A stretch of 64,000 nt of DNA from Gelidibacter sediminis (lineage in GTDB: Bacteria > Bacteroidota > Bacteroidia > Flavobacteriales > Flavobacteriaceae), in the NCBI RefSeq assembly GCF_004364975.1, contig NZ_SOBW01000007.1:248001-312000 (forward strand), given 5' to 3'. The notes under the pieces were generated by a model. The model did no database searches. It was not told the origin of the DNA and saw only the letters and a program-made list of their open reading frames with translations. Positions 9,078 to 19,164 of this stretch are shown here, piece after piece (positions within the stretch are counted from its first letter, which is position 1; every line of letters begins with the position of its first letter). Position numbers and translations under genes: made by a program.

Positions 9078-10643
9078 ATGAAAACAATATTTAAATATTT
9101 AGCAATTACTTGTCTTGGAATCGGTATGGTTTCATGTTCAGAGGAAGCTATTCTAGATTTGAGTCCGATCAATAATATTTCTATTGACGACGCTTTCTCG
9201 TCTCCAACCTTAATTGAAAGTTCCATAAACGGAATGTACAATGCGGCAGCAATTGGCCAATATAACAGTACTAACCCTAATGGTGGTAGAGGTTATGTTT
9301 GGGGTGCTGCCTTTGTTGAGCAAGGAGACACTAGAGGTGAAGACGTTGTAAATACTGCAACATTCTACCAACTCACTTACACAGCAACTTATGACGCTAC
9401 AACAGCAAACAATGTGTACTATTGGATTGATGGTTATAGATTAATCAACAGAGCCAATTTGGTAATAGAAGGTGTTACTAAAGCCGTTGAAAACGGAATT
9501 ATCAGTTCTGAAATTGGCAACAACTATATAGGTCAAGCTAAATTCTTAAGAGCTATTACACATTTCGAACTGTCCACATTCTTTGCTCGTCCATATAACT
9601 TTTCATCTGGCGCCACACATCCCGGCATCCCATACAGAGAAGTAGGTATTGATACGCAAGCTGAAATCGATTCTGAACTTCTGAAAGGGAGAAATACGGT
9701 TGCAGAAGTTTATGCAAAAGTTTTAGCTGATTTAGATTCTGCTGAATCATTAATTACCAACACTCAGTTGACAAAAGCCAGTAAAAATGCAGCAATTGCA
9801 TTTAAGACTCGCGTTTATTTACATATGAGAAATTGGAATAAGGTAATAGAGGAAGGTAATAAGCTTGCGGGCGCCTATACTTTAACAGCAGAGCCTGATG
9901 GTGTATTTGATGACAATTATGGCAACACAGAATCCATATTTTCTATCCTGCACGCCGCAACAAACAATCCTGGAGTAAATGCAGCACTGGCATCACAATA
10001 CAACAGAAGACGTTTGGTATCTGTCAGTCCAATTATCTGGAGAGACCCAAGCTGGTTGGTAGATGACAAGCGTCGATCCGAAACATATGAAGCTGGAGTT
10101 CCAACAGGAATGGTATTTACATTCTCCGGTAGAGTATACACCGCAAAATATAGAGACGGTGTCAATTATACTGACGCAGCTCCTGTAATCAGGTACGCAG
10201 AGGTATTATTAAATATGGCAGAAGCGCACGCTAGAAAATCTACGCCAGATTTATTGATGTCTTTAGAACTATTAAACAAAGTAAGAAATAGAGCATTAGC
10301 CTCTCCATTAACCCAAGCATATACAGTAGCATCATTTACAACGCCTGCTGCTATGGTAGGTGCCATTATTAAGGAACGAAGAATTGAATTCTTAATGGAA
10401 GGTAGACGTTGGTCAGATATCCACAGATTACAGAATGATGATTTACAACCTATAGATGGCATTCCTCAAAAAGTAGCCAATGGAAACCCTCCTGCTTCTG
10501 CATTTGTTTTGGGAACACCATACACAGGACCTTACGGTGTTGACGCCATTCCAGGTACAGACCCGAGATTTTTGTGGCCAATTCCACAAGTAGAACTTGA
10601 TGCCAACCCAACCTTAGCTGGACAGCAAAATCCAGGCTGGTAA
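9078..10643 (+). CDS. SusD/RagB family nutrient-binding outer membrane lipoprotein
   Basis: Surface lipoprotein that caps the SusC channel and binds the nutrient. It has a lipoprotein signal peptide with the lipobox GMVSC, Cys at about residue 21. The family C-terminal region is clear: IRYAEVLLNMAEAHAR, LLNKVRNRA and IIKERRIEFLMEGRRWSDIHRLQ. At 521 residues it is intact. It starts 12 bp after the susC-like gene and is followed by a terminator, so the pair is a two-gene operon. The ligand is unknown. Confidence 0.92.
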   Translation: MKTIFKYLAITCLGIGMVSCSEEAILDLSPINNISIDDAFSSPTLIESSINGMYNAAAIGQYNSTNPNGGRGYVWGAAFVEQGDTRGEDVVNTATFYQLTYTATYDATTANNVYYWIDGYRLINRANLVIEGVTKAVENGIISSEIGNNYIGQAKFLRAITHFELSTFFARPYNFSSGATHPGIPYREVGIDTQAEIDSELLKGRNTVAEVYAKVLADLDSAESLITNTQLTKASKNAAIAFKTRVYLHMRNWNKVIEEGNKLAGAYTLTAEPDGVFDDNYGNTESIFSILHAATNNPGVNAALASQYNRRRLVSVSPIIWRDPSWLVDDKRRSETYEAGVPTGMVFTFSGRVYTAKYRDGVNYTDAAPVIRYAEVLLNMAEAHARKSTPDLLMSLELLNKVRNRALASPLTQAYTVASFTTPAAMVGAIIKERRIEFLMEGRRWSDIHRLQNDDLQPIDGIPQKVANGNPPASAFVLGTPYTGPYGVDAIPGTDPRFLWPIPQVELDANPTLAGQQNPGW

Positions 10644-10975
10644 ACGATCGTTTGAGTTAGTCTATAAATGATGGTACCTCCTAATTAAAACCTAGGTTAA
10701 ACCAGTAAAAAGAAGCCGTTTCGAAATTCGAGACGGTTTTTTTATTTAAATCGAGCCTCAGGCTAAAAACTAGGTTAAACACTTGAGAACTTTATAAAAC
10801 CGGATGAGAAACATTGAAAGCTTATGAGTCTTTAATGACTGATGCGAATCACCAGTCCATTTGTTCTATATTTTATACACAAGGCACACACAACGGTTAA
10901 TATAAAATGCGCCCGGAGATATACTCAAAAAGAGCACCCATACATCAATGGAAAAGAGGTCTTTCTTTACTTTAT
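10644..10975. other. convergent gap susD-trkH
   Basis: Holds the susD terminator and otherwise AT-rich spacer. The 10-mer TAGGTTAAAC occurs on both sides of the terminator (about 10693 and 10763). Short frames here are repeat- or trkH-shadow frames and are not called. Confidence 0.4.
10716..10743 (+). terminator. intrinsic terminator after the susC/susD pair
   Basis: Stem CCGTTTCG with CGAGACGG (one T-G pair), loop of about 5 nt, then seven T. Confidence 0.85.
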
Positions 10976-12469
10976 TTATCTGTTCCTCCAGAAAAATGGC
11001 GTCATCAATATAAGAACAGTAAATAATTCCAAACGTCCTAAGAGCATTAAGAAAGATGCCCACCACTGTGCCAAGGGTGGTAATGCCGCATAATTATTCA
11101 CAGGACCAAAGGCACCCAAAGCAGGACCTATATTACCTAAACTGGAAGCGGACAGACCAATAGCAGATTGAAAATCAATATTGAAAAATGAGAACCCTAG
11201 AGCCCCTACAATAAAAGAGAGCATGTATAAAATAAAAAATCCGAGAATATTATACACCACAACCCCAGGTATTGCTTTGGTATTATATCGAACTGGCAAT
11301 ACGGCGTTGGGATGCAGAGCACGTTTAAATTCTAAAAATCCATTTTTAATTAAAATCAGATGGCGCACAACCTTAACACCACCAGAGGTGCTCCCAGCAG
11401 AACCACCCAAAAACATTATTCCGAAGAAAAAGACCAGTAAAAATGGGGTCCACAAAGTATAGTCAGCGGTAATAAATCCTGTGGTAGTAATCACTGTCAA
11501 TACTTGAAACAACGCGTGACGAATAACACTTTCCAAACGCCCCCATACCATAGGATGTTCTATTGAAGACAAAGAAAAATCTGCTTTAAAGTAGATGATT
11601 AAAGCTGCGATAAGCGTAAAGGTGGCGATAAACTTAAAATACCAGCGCAGTTCTTCATCATTTAACGCTTTTTGCACCTTACCTTTAAAAGCATAATAAC
11701 TGAGTACAAAATTAGTGCCGGCCAAAAACATAAATACAATAATTATATATTGAATTATAGGGTTGTCGTTCCAATGCGCTACGCTCGCATTTTTAGTTGA
11801 AAACCCCCCAGTACTCAGCGTACTCATGGCATGGTTTATAGCGTCAAAAAACGACATGCCAGCTACTTTTAACAAAATGGTTTCGGCTGCAGTATACCCA
11901 AAATAAATAAGCCATAATCGCTTAGCGGTATCCGTAATACGCGGGTGCAACTTATCTGCACTAGGCCCTGGGGCCTCGGCAGCAAACAACTGCATTCCCC
12001 CAATCCCTAGCAAGGGTAAAATTGCAATGGCCAAAACAATTATCCCCATTCCACCAATCCAGTGCGTTATACTTCGCCAAAACAACACCCCTTTTGGCAC
12101 AATCTCAATGTCATTTATAATGGTTGCTCCCGTAGTAGTATAACCTGACATGGTTTCGAATATTGCACTGGTAAAGCTCGGTATAACCTCAGTAACCATA
12201 TAGGGCAAAGTGCCTGAAACAGCCATTACAATCCATCCGAAAGTAACCACCATATAACCCTCCCGTTTATTCATTTCTTTGCGATGGTTTTTAGTAACCA
12301 GCATGGTAAACACGCCAATTAATAACACTGCCAATCCAGAAAGAAAAAGCTTTAAGGTTACACCATCATTATAGATAAGACTGATTAAAGTGGCCAACAA
12401 CATAAAACCGCCGTTAAATAATAATAACAACCCAAAAAAATGGAAAATGATTTTGTAATTAATTTTCAT
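10976..12469 (-). CDS. trkH: Trk/Ktr-type potassium uptake channel subunit TrkH
   Basis: Inner-membrane K+ translocating subunit of the SKT superfamily. Four selectivity-filter repeats can be seen: SGYTTTGAT, STLSTGGFST, VITTTGFITADY and SSLGNIGPALG, separated by paired hydrophobic helices. A charged loop GGSAGSTSGGVKVVRH precedes the last repeat. At 497 residues it is full length. The regulatory subunit trkA lies 83 bp upstream on the same strand, so both are probably one transcript started before trkA. Confidence 0.93.
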   Translation of the reverse strand: MKINYKIIFHFFGLLLLFNGGFMLLATLISLIYNDGVTLKLFLSGLAVLLIGVFTMLVTKNHRKEMNKREGYMVVTFGWIVMAVSGTLPYMVTEVIPSFTSAIFETMSGYTTTGATIINDIEIVPKGVLFWRSITHWIGGMGIIVLAIAILPLLGIGGMQLFAAEAPGPSADKLHPRITDTAKRLWLIYFGYTAAETILLKVAGMSFFDAINHAMSTLSTGGFSTKNASVAHWNDNPIIQYIIIVFMFLAGTNFVLSYYAFKGKVQKALNDEELRWYFKFIATFTLIAALIIYFKADFSLSSIEHPMVWGRLESVIRHALFQVLTVITTTGFITADYTLWTPFLLVFFFGIMFLGGSAGSTSGGVKVVRHLILIKNGFLEFKRALHPNAVLPVRYNTKAIPGVVVYNILGFFILYMLSFIVGALGFSFFNIDFQSAIGLSASSLGNIGPALGAFGPVNNYAALPPLAQWWASFLMLLGRLELFTVLILMTPFFWRNR

Positions 12470-12552
12470 TGTACTCTTTGCAACATAACGAACTTCTATG
12501 CATCATGGCACTTATAGGAAGTACCATTATCTAAATTCGACTGTAAGTTTTA

Positions 12553-13902
12553 TTAAAAGAAGAATTTTTCAACCTGTGTAATAGCCCTTGGTAAACAACA
12601 GACTACCACCCGATCTCCGGCCATCACCTTAAAATCGCCTAAAGGAATAATTCCTGTTCCATTTCTGATGACACCACCAATAATCGCTGATCGCGGAAAA
12701 TCTAAATCCTTTATTAATTTATCTGTGATTTTTGATCGTTTCTTAACGACAAATTCCAATAATTCCGCATTCATATTGTTGAGCTTAGTCATGGCAACCA
12801 CCTCACCTTTCCGGATATATCGAAATATATTATTGGCGGCCAAAAGCTTTTTATTAATGAGCGTATCAATCCCTATAGATTGCGATAATTGATAGTAATC
12901 CATATTTTCAACCATCGCGATAGTTTTTCTGACCCCTTTGGATTTTGCTACTAAGCAAGACATAATATTGGTTTCCGAATTTCCGGTAACCGCAATAAAA
13001 GCATCCATTTTACTGATGTTCTCCTCTTCCAACAACTCCACATTTCGACCATCACCATTAATAATGAGCGCGTTTGGCAAATCGTCAGCAAGTTCAAACG
13101 CCACATCCTTATCACTTTCCACAAGTTTCACATTAAATTTGCTAGCACATAAATCTTTAGCCGTTTTATGCCCAATTTTACTTCCGCCTAAAATCATGAT
13201 GTTTTTAACATCCAATCTGACTTTTCCCGAAAGCTCAAACAGTTCTTCATCACCACCTTTTGAGGTAATAAAAACAACCTTATCACCTTCTTTAAATTGC
13301 GTATCGCCACGCGGAATAATGGTATATTGTGTACCAAAACGTTGTATAGCAATGGGAACAAAATGGAGTTCAGGGAAAACCTCTGCGGCTTCTTGTACCG
13401 TTTTATCCACAAATGTTGCGGTTCTCGACAATCTTAAACTTAACATGGTTAACGCTCCAGACTCAAACTCATAACTATCGTTAAAACCATATTGATTTAA
13501 CAATAATTCAATTTCACTTGCAGCCAATGATTCAGGAGAGATCAATTCATCTATCCCAAACTTAGCGAATCCAACCTCATCTTTCTGATCAATAAATTCG
13601 GCATTAGAGATTCTTGCAATAGTTCTTTTTGCTCCGAGTTGTTTGGCCAAAACACAGGCTGTAATATTTGTAGTTTCAGAAGAGGTCACGGCAATAAACA
13701 AATCGGCAGTGGCAATTCTCGCATCCTTTAATACCGCAATAGAAGTGGCATCACCTTTTATTACCCTAATGTCCAAATGGTCTATAGCGTAAACTAGGCT
13801 TTCCTTTTTCGTATCTAGTAGCGTAATTTCTTGCGATTCGTACGATAATAATTTTGCCAAATGAAATCCAACCTCACCTGCGCCTGCAATGATTATTTTC
13901 AT
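12553..13902 (-). CDS. trkA: Trk potassium uptake peripheral subunit TrkA (two RCK domains)
   Basis: Cytoplasmic nucleotide-binding gating subunit of the TrkH channel. There are two tandem RCK_N (TrkA-N) domains, each with a Rossmann glycine motif: IIIAGAGEVGFHLAKLL near residue 2 and IMILGGSKIGHKTAKDL near residue 235. Each is followed by an RCK_C domain. At 449 residues it has the standard duplicated TrkA form. A TATATTTG box lies 26 bp upstream. Confidence 0.93.
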   Translation of the reverse strand: MKIIIAGAGEVGFHLAKLLSYESQEITLLDTKKESLVYAIDHLDIRVIKGDATSIAVLKDARIATADLFIAVTSSETTNITACVLAKQLGAKRTIARISNAEFIDQKDEVGFAKFGIDELISPESLAASEIELLLNQYGFNDSYEFESGALTMLSLRLSRTATFVDKTVQEAAEVFPELHFVPIAIQRFGTQYTIIPRGDTQFKEGDKVVFITSKGGDEELFELSGKVRLDVKNIMILGGSKIGHKTAKDLCASKFNVKLVESDKDVAFELADDLPNALIINGDGRNVELLEEENISKMDAFIAVTGNSETNIMSCLVAKSKGVRKTIAMVENMDYYQLSQSIGIDTLINKKLLAANNIFRYIRKGEVVAMTKLNNMNAELLEFVVKKRSKITDKLIKDLDFPRSAIIGGVIRNGTGIIPLGDFKVMAGDRVVVCCLPRAITQVEKFFF

Positions 13903-13927
13903 TAGTAGAAGTATTCAAAAAAACGTA

Positions 13928-13935
13928 CAAATATA
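13928..13935 (-). promoter_or_regulatory. -7 box TATATTTG upstream of trkA
   Basis: Minus-strand TAnnTTTG match 26 bp before the trkA ATG; it likely drives trkA-trkH. Confidence 0.6.
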
Positions 13936-14088
13936 AGATTTTAAAATGGCTCTATTTCAATTTACTGAGGATTATAATAGAATTAAAGCTGCTCATTATA
14001 AACTTGCTATCTTACAACGTTAAATTATAAAAACCGACACATCGCTACTTTTGTAAAGGTGATGGCAACTTAACAATGAAAAAATATG

Positions 14089-14096
14089 TAATTTTG
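14089..14096 (+). promoter_or_regulatory. -7 box TAATTTTG upstream of ubiE
   Basis: Exact TAnnTTTG match only 14 bp before the ATG, implying a leader of about 10 nt. A second match, TACTTTTG, lies at 14046-14053 and would give a leader of about 50 nt, so either or both may be used. Confidence 0.55.
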
Positions 14097-14110
14097 CCAA
14101 AAATATTGGA

Positions 14111-14842
14111 ATGTCAGAAAAAGTAAAGCCATACAAGGACAGTCAGTTAAACAAAAAACAACAGGTAGCACAAATGTTTGACAATATTTCTAAAGAGTAT
14201 GATGGATTAAACCGCGTGATTTCTTTTGGAATTGATGTTAAATGGCGAAAAAAAGTTGTTGACATTGTGGCAAAGTCAAAAGCCAAGCGTATTTTAGATA
14301 TTGCAACCGGCACAGGCGATTTGGCTATCAATTTAGCGCAAACTGAAGCTCAGGAAATTATTGGTTTAGATATTAGCGATGGCATGCTTGAAGTGGGACG
14401 CAAAAAAATTGCTGAGAAAAAATTGAGCGACAAAATTACCATGACGCTTGGCGATTCTGAAAACATCCCCTTTGAAGACAACAGTTTTGATGCGATTACG
14501 GTAGCTTTTGGGGTACGTAATTTTGAGAATTTAGAAAAGGGCCTGGCAGAAATTCTACGCGTGTTGAAACCTCAGGGCACTTTCGTGATTTTAGAAACCT
14601 CCGTTCCCACTAAAACACCATTTAAACAAGGTTATAAAGTATATTCTAAATACATCTTGCCAACCATAGGCAAAGTCTTTTCAAAAGATCGTTCCGCTTA
14701 TTCGTATTTAAGCGAATCTGCATCGGTTTTTCCATATGGTGAAACCTTAAACAATATTTTAAGACAAATTGGGTTTAGTAATGTTGAGGATTTACCTCAA
14801 ACTTTTGGCGTTGCAACAATTTACAAGGCCACAAAATTATAA
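14111..14842 (+). CDS. ubiE: demethylmenaquinone methyltransferase (UbiE/MenG)
   Basis: SAM-dependent C-methyltransferase for the last step of menaquinone synthesis; in Bacteroidota, which use menaquinone, the MenG role is the expected one. Motif [13 protein letters not shown] is at residues 61-72, and the family signatures [11 protein letters not shown] and [15 protein letters not shown] follow. At 243 residues it is full length. The porT-like gene starts 28 bp downstream, a neighbourhood I recall as common in Flavobacteriia. Confidence 0.93.
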   Translation: MSEKVKPYKDSQLNKKQQVAQMFDNISKEYDGLNRVISFGIDVKWRKKVVDIVAKSKAKRILDIATGTGDLAINLAQTEAQEIIGLDISDGMLEVGRKKIAEKKLSDKITMTLGDSENIPFEDNSFDAITVAFGVRNFENLEKGLAEILRVLKPQGTFVILETSVPTKTPFKQGYKVYSKYILPTIGKVFSKDRSAYSYLSESASVFPYGETLNNILRQIGFSNVEDLPQTFGVATIYKATKL

Positions 14843-14870
14843 ACCCCAATTGAACTCGAATCTCGTCACA

Positions 14871-15608
14871 ATGAAAAGAACAGTCCTAGTTATCGTGCTT
14901 TTATTGATGTACACATCGGCATCTGCACAATTATTTTCAAAAGAAAAAATAGCAAATCAAGAAAACTTCGACAAAGACTTTTTGACTTGGGGTTATTTTT
15001 TGGGTTTCAACAGTTATGATTTTAAATTTCAATACAATGCCGACCAAGCAAATCGTCCTGATATTGGTGTAGAAACCACCATTGGCTTTAACGTAGGATT
15101 AGTTGGAGATATGCGTATTAACGAGTATCTAAATCTCCGTTTTGAGCCTGGTCTTTACATTACACGTAGAAATTTGGAATATGATGAAACCATGCAATAT
15201 GACCCTTATTTTTATGACAATACATACAATCCTGGCGACTTATTTAGAGAAGTGAAATCCACTTATATCCATTTCCCTTTATTGTTAAAAGTTTCCACCA
15301 AACGTATCAATAACTTCAAACCATTTGTTGTTGGTGGCGTATCTACGGCCTTAAACTTATCCAGTAACGAAGAAAACCCTGATGACAATGCTTCAGGACA
15401 ATTTCGCACTAAAACAGGAATGCTCTTTTATGAATTAGGTTTTGGAATCGATTTTTATCTAGAGTGGTTTAAGTTTACGCCATCTATTAGAGGCGTCTTT
15501 GCTATTAACGATGAATTGGTTAAAGACAAAGATCCACAAAGCCCATGGACTGGGAACATCGATAAAATGCAAACCCGTGGCGTCTTTATCAATTTTACAT
15601 TTCAGTAA
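14871..15608 (+). CDS. porT: PorT family type IX secretion / gliding protein
   Basis: PorT-like outer-membrane-associated beta-barrel protein needed for type IX secretion, the Bacteroidota system that exports gliding adhesins and enzymes. The ATG at 14871 starts a clear signal peptide (MKRTVLVIVLLLMYTSASAQ). An upstream in-frame start inside ubiE at 14769 is rejected because it hides this signal peptide. The mature part has alternating beta-strand patterns typical of outer-membrane barrel proteins (GVETTIGFNVGLVGD, PFVVGGVSTALNLSS). 245 residues. The assignment rests on resemblance to flavobacterial PorT plus the ubiE neighbourhood. Confidence 0.8.
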   Translation: MKRTVLVIVLLLMYTSASAQLFSKEKIANQENFDKDFLTWGYFLGFNSYDFKFQYNADQANRPDIGVETTIGFNVGLVGDMRINEYLNLRFEPGLYITRRNLEYDETMQYDPYFYDNTYNPGDLFREVKSTYIHFPLLLKVSTKRINNFKPFVVGGVSTALNLSSNEENPDDNASGQFRTKTGMLFYELGFGIDFYLEWFKFTPSIRGVFAINDELVKDKDPQSPWTGNIDKMQTRGVFINFTFQ

Positions 15609-15758
15609 ATTTTGGTGATTAGGTTTAAATTATTTTTATAGAGTTTAAAGGCAATTTGTTCTTGTATATCTTTTAAAAATTTGCAATATGACTATTTAAT
15701 TGGAAAAAAAGTGCGCACTACAAATGCAAAGCGCAGATCAATTCTTCCTCTCCCACAA

Positions 15759-15793
15759 CCTCAAACCTGAAACCTCAAACCTCAAACCTCACC
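15759..15793 (-). repeat. 7-nt repeat, GAGGTTT family, at the 3' end of the TrmH-family gene
   Basis: Five consecutive 7-nt units, read on the plus strand as CCTCAAA with two single-base variants. On the minus strand they read GAGGTTT and supply the last codons and stop (GGT GAG GTT TGA) of the RNA methyltransferase gene. The same family occurs in the same orientation after proA at 28937-29020. Confidence 0.85.
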
Positions 15794-16513
15794 CCGTCTT
15801 TTAAATTCACTCAATAAAATTGCAGTGGCCGTAGCCACATTTAAACTCTCAGTAGATTGGTGTACACTAAAGCTAGGAATACTCAGTCGGTGATCAACCA
15901 AGCTTTCAATTTTATCGGAAATACCACTGCCTTCATTACCCATAATCAGTATGCCATCTTTGGGCAATGCAGTATCGTAAACATTGTTGCCGTCCATAAA
16001 AGTACCAAATTTTTGACCGTGGGTTGATCTTAAAAATTCCTCCAAATCTACATAACTTACCTGTACTCTACTTAATGAACCCATTGTGGCTTGCACTACT
16101 TTCGGATTATAACAATCTACCGTCGTATAACTACATACAATTTGCTCCACACCAAACCAATCGCAAAGTCTGATAATTGTTCCCAAATTACCGGGATCAC
16201 GTACAGCGTCTAACGCAACTGTCAGTTTGTTGGCGACTATTTTATGTGTTTCAGGAATTTCAAATATCGCCAATACTTCCTGAGGCGTCGTTAAGGCACT
16301 TATTTTTTTTAACTCGGTGTTCGTTATCAAGCTAAACTGATCAGCGGCTACATTATAAGTATCAGTCACCGCAAACAAATGATTTAGAGTGTAGGATGAC
16401 TTTAAAAACTCATCCACTGCCTTTTTGCCTTCTACAACAAACAGTTGATATTTTGAACGCTGTTTTTTCTGCCCAAGGCTTGTAATTAATTTTATTTGAT
16501 TTTTTGTTACCAT
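15782..16513 (-). CDS. TrmH/SpoU family RNA 2'-O-ribose methyltransferase
   Basis: SPOUT-fold methyltransferase acting on the ribose of rRNA or tRNA, of the RlmB/TsnR type. An N-terminal substrate-binding domain (KYQLFVVEGKKAVDEFL, about 1-95) is followed by the SpoU domain with motif 1 DAVRDPGNLGTIIR, motif 2 IMGNEGSGIS and motif 3 IPSFSVHQSTESLNVATATAILL, which forms the SAM-binding knot. 243 residues. The target nucleotide cannot be read. It is divergent from the TamA-like gene, and its stop codon lies inside a 7-nt repeat. Confidence 0.88.
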   Translation of the reverse strand: MVTKNQIKLITSLGQKKQRSKYQLFVVEGKKAVDEFLKSSYTLNHLFAVTDTYNVAADQFSLITNTELKKISALTTPQEVLAIFEIPETHKIVANKLTVALDAVRDPGNLGTIIRLCDWFGVEQIVCSYTTVDCYNPKVVQATMGSLSRVQVSYVDLEEFLRSTHGQKFGTFMDGNNVYDTALPKDGILIMGNEGSGISDKIESLVDHRLSIPSFSVHQSTESLNVATATAILLSEFKRRGEV

Positions 16514-16592
16514 TAAAATCTATTTACTTTTGTTACGTTATAAATTCCGTTAAGGATTTAAGTAATAGCTGATATACCATCTAGAAAAACAG

Positions 16593-16600
16593 TAAATTTG
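16593..16600 (+). promoter_or_regulatory. -7 box TAAATTTG upstream of the TamA-like gene
   Basis: TAnnTTTG match 30 bp before the proposed TTG start. A further match, TACTTTTG, lies at 16525-16532. Confidence 0.5.
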
Positions 16601-16629
16601 AACTCATCAACACATATGTCAATTTCACT

Positions 16630-19164
16630 TTGAAACTTAAGGTAGCAAAAATATCATTTATTACAACACTATTCCTAATGTTGTCGTCCTGTAATGCGGT
16701 AAAACGGCTTAGTAGCGATCAGTACTTATTGACGGATAATACTATTCACGTTAACGATAAAAAAAATAATACGGACGCCCTTAACAGTTTAATTTATCAA
16801 AAACCCAATGGTAAATTCCCTTTATTTGGAATTCCAATACGACTCCATATTTATAATTTGGCTCGACCGAATATTGATTCAATTTTAGATGCTAAATATA
16901 GAAATCCCAACGACCCGAAAACTGGACTCAAGAATTTTTTATCCCTAAAACAATACGAAGCGCTAATCAACTCCAAGCGCACCTTTAATGGTTGGCTAAA
17001 AACTACTGGAGAGCCCCCTGTTATTGTTAACCCAGCAAGAGCTGAAAAATCGACAGCCAATTTAAAGACCTATTATTATAAAAATGGATGGTTTAATGCA
17101 GATGCACACTTTGAAATAGACACCGTTGATACCAAAAGAGCTGAGGTCAATTATTTTGTAAAAACCGGCGATCCTTATTTTTTAGATTCGATTAGAACTA
17201 AAATATACACGCCAATTATAGACACACTTTATAAAGACATCAAAAAGAACTCCTTATTGGTAAAAGGCGACCAGTTTAAAGAAATCAATCTCACAAACGA
17301 GCGCGAGCGCATGACTACTGAATTGCGAAATTCGGGACTCTACCACTTTGCCCAAGATTACATTACTTTTGAAATTGACACCATTGGCACCAATAAAAAA
17401 GTCAATACCGACATTATTGTACAAAACCGAATTATCAGGTATGACGATTCTATTGAAGTCAGACCATTCAAGGTTTATAAGATTAAGGACGTGAACATTT
17501 TTACAGATGACACCTATCAAAACAAAGATGCCATTCCAACAGACACCATCAATTACAAGGGGTTTAACATCTACAGTTACGGCAAGTCAAAATACCGCGC
17601 AAAAGCCTTAACAGATGCAGTTTTCATCACTAAAGGGAGCATATTTAAAGACATCAACAGAACCCGAACCTATCGCCATTTAAGCGAACTTAGGACCTTT
17701 AGATACCCTAATATTGAATACGTTGAAGATGTTAAGGACACCACACTGACCACTAACATCTATCTCATTCCAAAAAAGAAGTTTGGTCTTAATTTTAATG
17801 CTGAAGTATCACAAAGCAATATCCAAACCATCGGATTTGCATTTAGTGGCGGATTATTGATCCGAAACGTATTTAGAGGTGCAGAAACATTGGAAGTCTC
17901 CGGGTTAAGTTCAATTGGCGCTTCAAAAGATGCAAAAAACACTAAGGATGCTTTTTTCGATATCACAGAAGTTGGTGCTACGGTTAAACTCACCATTCCG
18001 CGTTTATTTTTTCCTGTGAATACAGATAAAGTCATTCCCAAGTACATGTCGCCTAGCACAAGAATTCTTGCCGCGGCAACAAGTCAACGCAACATCGGAC
18101 TAGACAAACAGACCTTTACCGGAAATTTGAGCTACAATTGGTATCCTAACCAAAGAGTGACCAATACCTTAGACTTGTTTAATGTACAATTTGTAAAAAA
18201 TCTTAACGCCGACAACTATTTTGGGGTCTATCAAAACTCGTTCAGCAGCCTCAATAACATTGCAAAAGACATCCGATACATTGACACTGACGAGACTTTA
18301 AGCATCCCCAATGGTGCTAACATTTTTATTGAAGAGGTCCTCAACAATAACACTAGCATAGCCCCTACTGATGATGCATATAAAACAATCAGCAACATAG
18401 ATCAAAGAAAAACAAGACTGACGGAAAACAACTTGATCATTTCCTCAAGTTTCAATTATATTAAGAACAGAAGGGAAAATATTTTTGACAATGATTTTTC
18501 TATCATCCGATTTAGAGTAGAGTTTGCGGGAAATATCTTAGCTACCATCGCAAATATTGCAAACTCACCTAAAAATGACAATGATCGCTACGACATTTTT
18601 GGGGTAGCATTTTCACAATACACCAAAACTGAATTTGATTATGTTAAATATTGGGATTTGGGTCAAAAAAGTGTATTTGCGCTAAGGAGTTATTTTGGTA
18701 TTGCAGTTCCTTATGGCAATTCAGAAAACATTCCGTTCTCCAAAAGTTTCTTTGCTGGAGGTCCTAATGACAACCGGGCTTGGACGGCTTACAATTTAGG
18801 CCCGGGGAGTTTAAAATCCACCAACGAGTTTAATGAAGCCAACCTAAAACTACACTTCAGCGTTGAGCAACGCTTTAATATGTTTGGTGCGCTGTTCGGT
18901 GCATTTTTTATAGATGCCGGTAATATTTGGAATGTTTTTGACAACGTGACCGACGAGGCACAAACCTTTGACAGCTTAAGCTCATTAAAAGATATTGCGG
19001 TAGGCTCAGGCTTTGGTTTGCGTTATGATTTCAGCTTTTTTGTACTGCGTGGTGATATTGGTTTCAAAACCTATGACCCCTCCTACAGTCTAGGCAACCG
19101 TTGGTTTAAAGATTACAACTTCAACAATGCTGTTTACAATATAGGCATCAACTATCCATTTTAA
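16630..19164 (+). CDS. BamA/TamA family outer membrane lipoprotein (TamL-like)
   Basis: Omp85-superfamily barrel protein, probably helping insert or maintain outer membrane proteins. The N-terminal lipoprotein signal (lipobox LSSC, about residues 18-21) matches the lipidated TamA variant TamL described in Bacteroidota. POTRA-like repeats fill roughly residues 30-390 (YYYKNGWFNADAHFEID is POTRA-like), followed by a C-terminal surface-antigen barrel with FFAGGPNDNRAW, GPGS and a final aromatic F. 844 residues. The start is TTG: the only nearby ATG is out of frame, and the next in-frame ATG would delete most of the signal peptide. No tamB gene is adjacent, so the TamL name is an inference. Confidence 0.8.
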   Translation: MKLKVAKISFITTLFLMLSSCNAVKRLSSDQYLLTDNTIHVNDKKNNTDALNSLIYQKPNGKFPLFGIPIRLHIYNLARPNIDSILDAKYRNPNDPKTGLKNFLSLKQYEALINSKRTFNGWLKTTGEPPVIVNPARAEKSTANLKTYYYKNGWFNADAHFEIDTVDTKRAEVNYFVKTGDPYFLDSIRTKIYTPIIDTLYKDIKKNSLLVKGDQFKEINLTNERERMTTELRNSGLYHFAQDYITFEIDTIGTNKKVNTDIIVQNRIIRYDDSIEVRPFKVYKIKDVNIFTDDTYQNKDAIPTDTINYKGFNIYSYGKSKYRAKALTDAVFITKGSIFKDINRTRTYRHLSELRTFRYPNIEYVEDVKDTTLTTNIYLIPKKKFGLNFNAEVSQSNIQTIGFAFSGGLLIRNVFRGAETLEVSGLSSIGASKDAKNTKDAFFDITEVGATVKLTIPRLFFPVNTDKVIPKYMSPSTRILAAATSQRNIGLDKQTFTGNLSYNWYPNQRVTNTLDLFNVQFVKNLNADNYFGVYQNSFSSLNNIAKDIRYIDTDETLSIPNGANIFIEEVLNNNTSIAPTDDAYKTISNIDQRKTRLTENNLIISSSFNYIKNRRENIFDNDFSIIRFRVEFAGNILATIANIANSPKNDNDRYDIFGVAFSQYTKTEFDYVKYWDLGQKSVFALRSYFGIAVPYGNSENIPFSKSFFAGGPNDNRAWTAYNLGPGSLKSTNEFNEANLKLHFSVEQRFNMFGALFGAFFIDAGNIWNVFDNVTDEAQTFDSLSSLKDIAVGSGFGLRYDFSFFVLRGDIGFKTYDPSYSLGNRWFKDYNFNNAVYNIGINYPF

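Noticed and set aside
12938-13474. Antisense frame of 178 codons within trkA
   Set aside because: trkA is unambiguous with both RCK domains; the antisense frame is a shadow.
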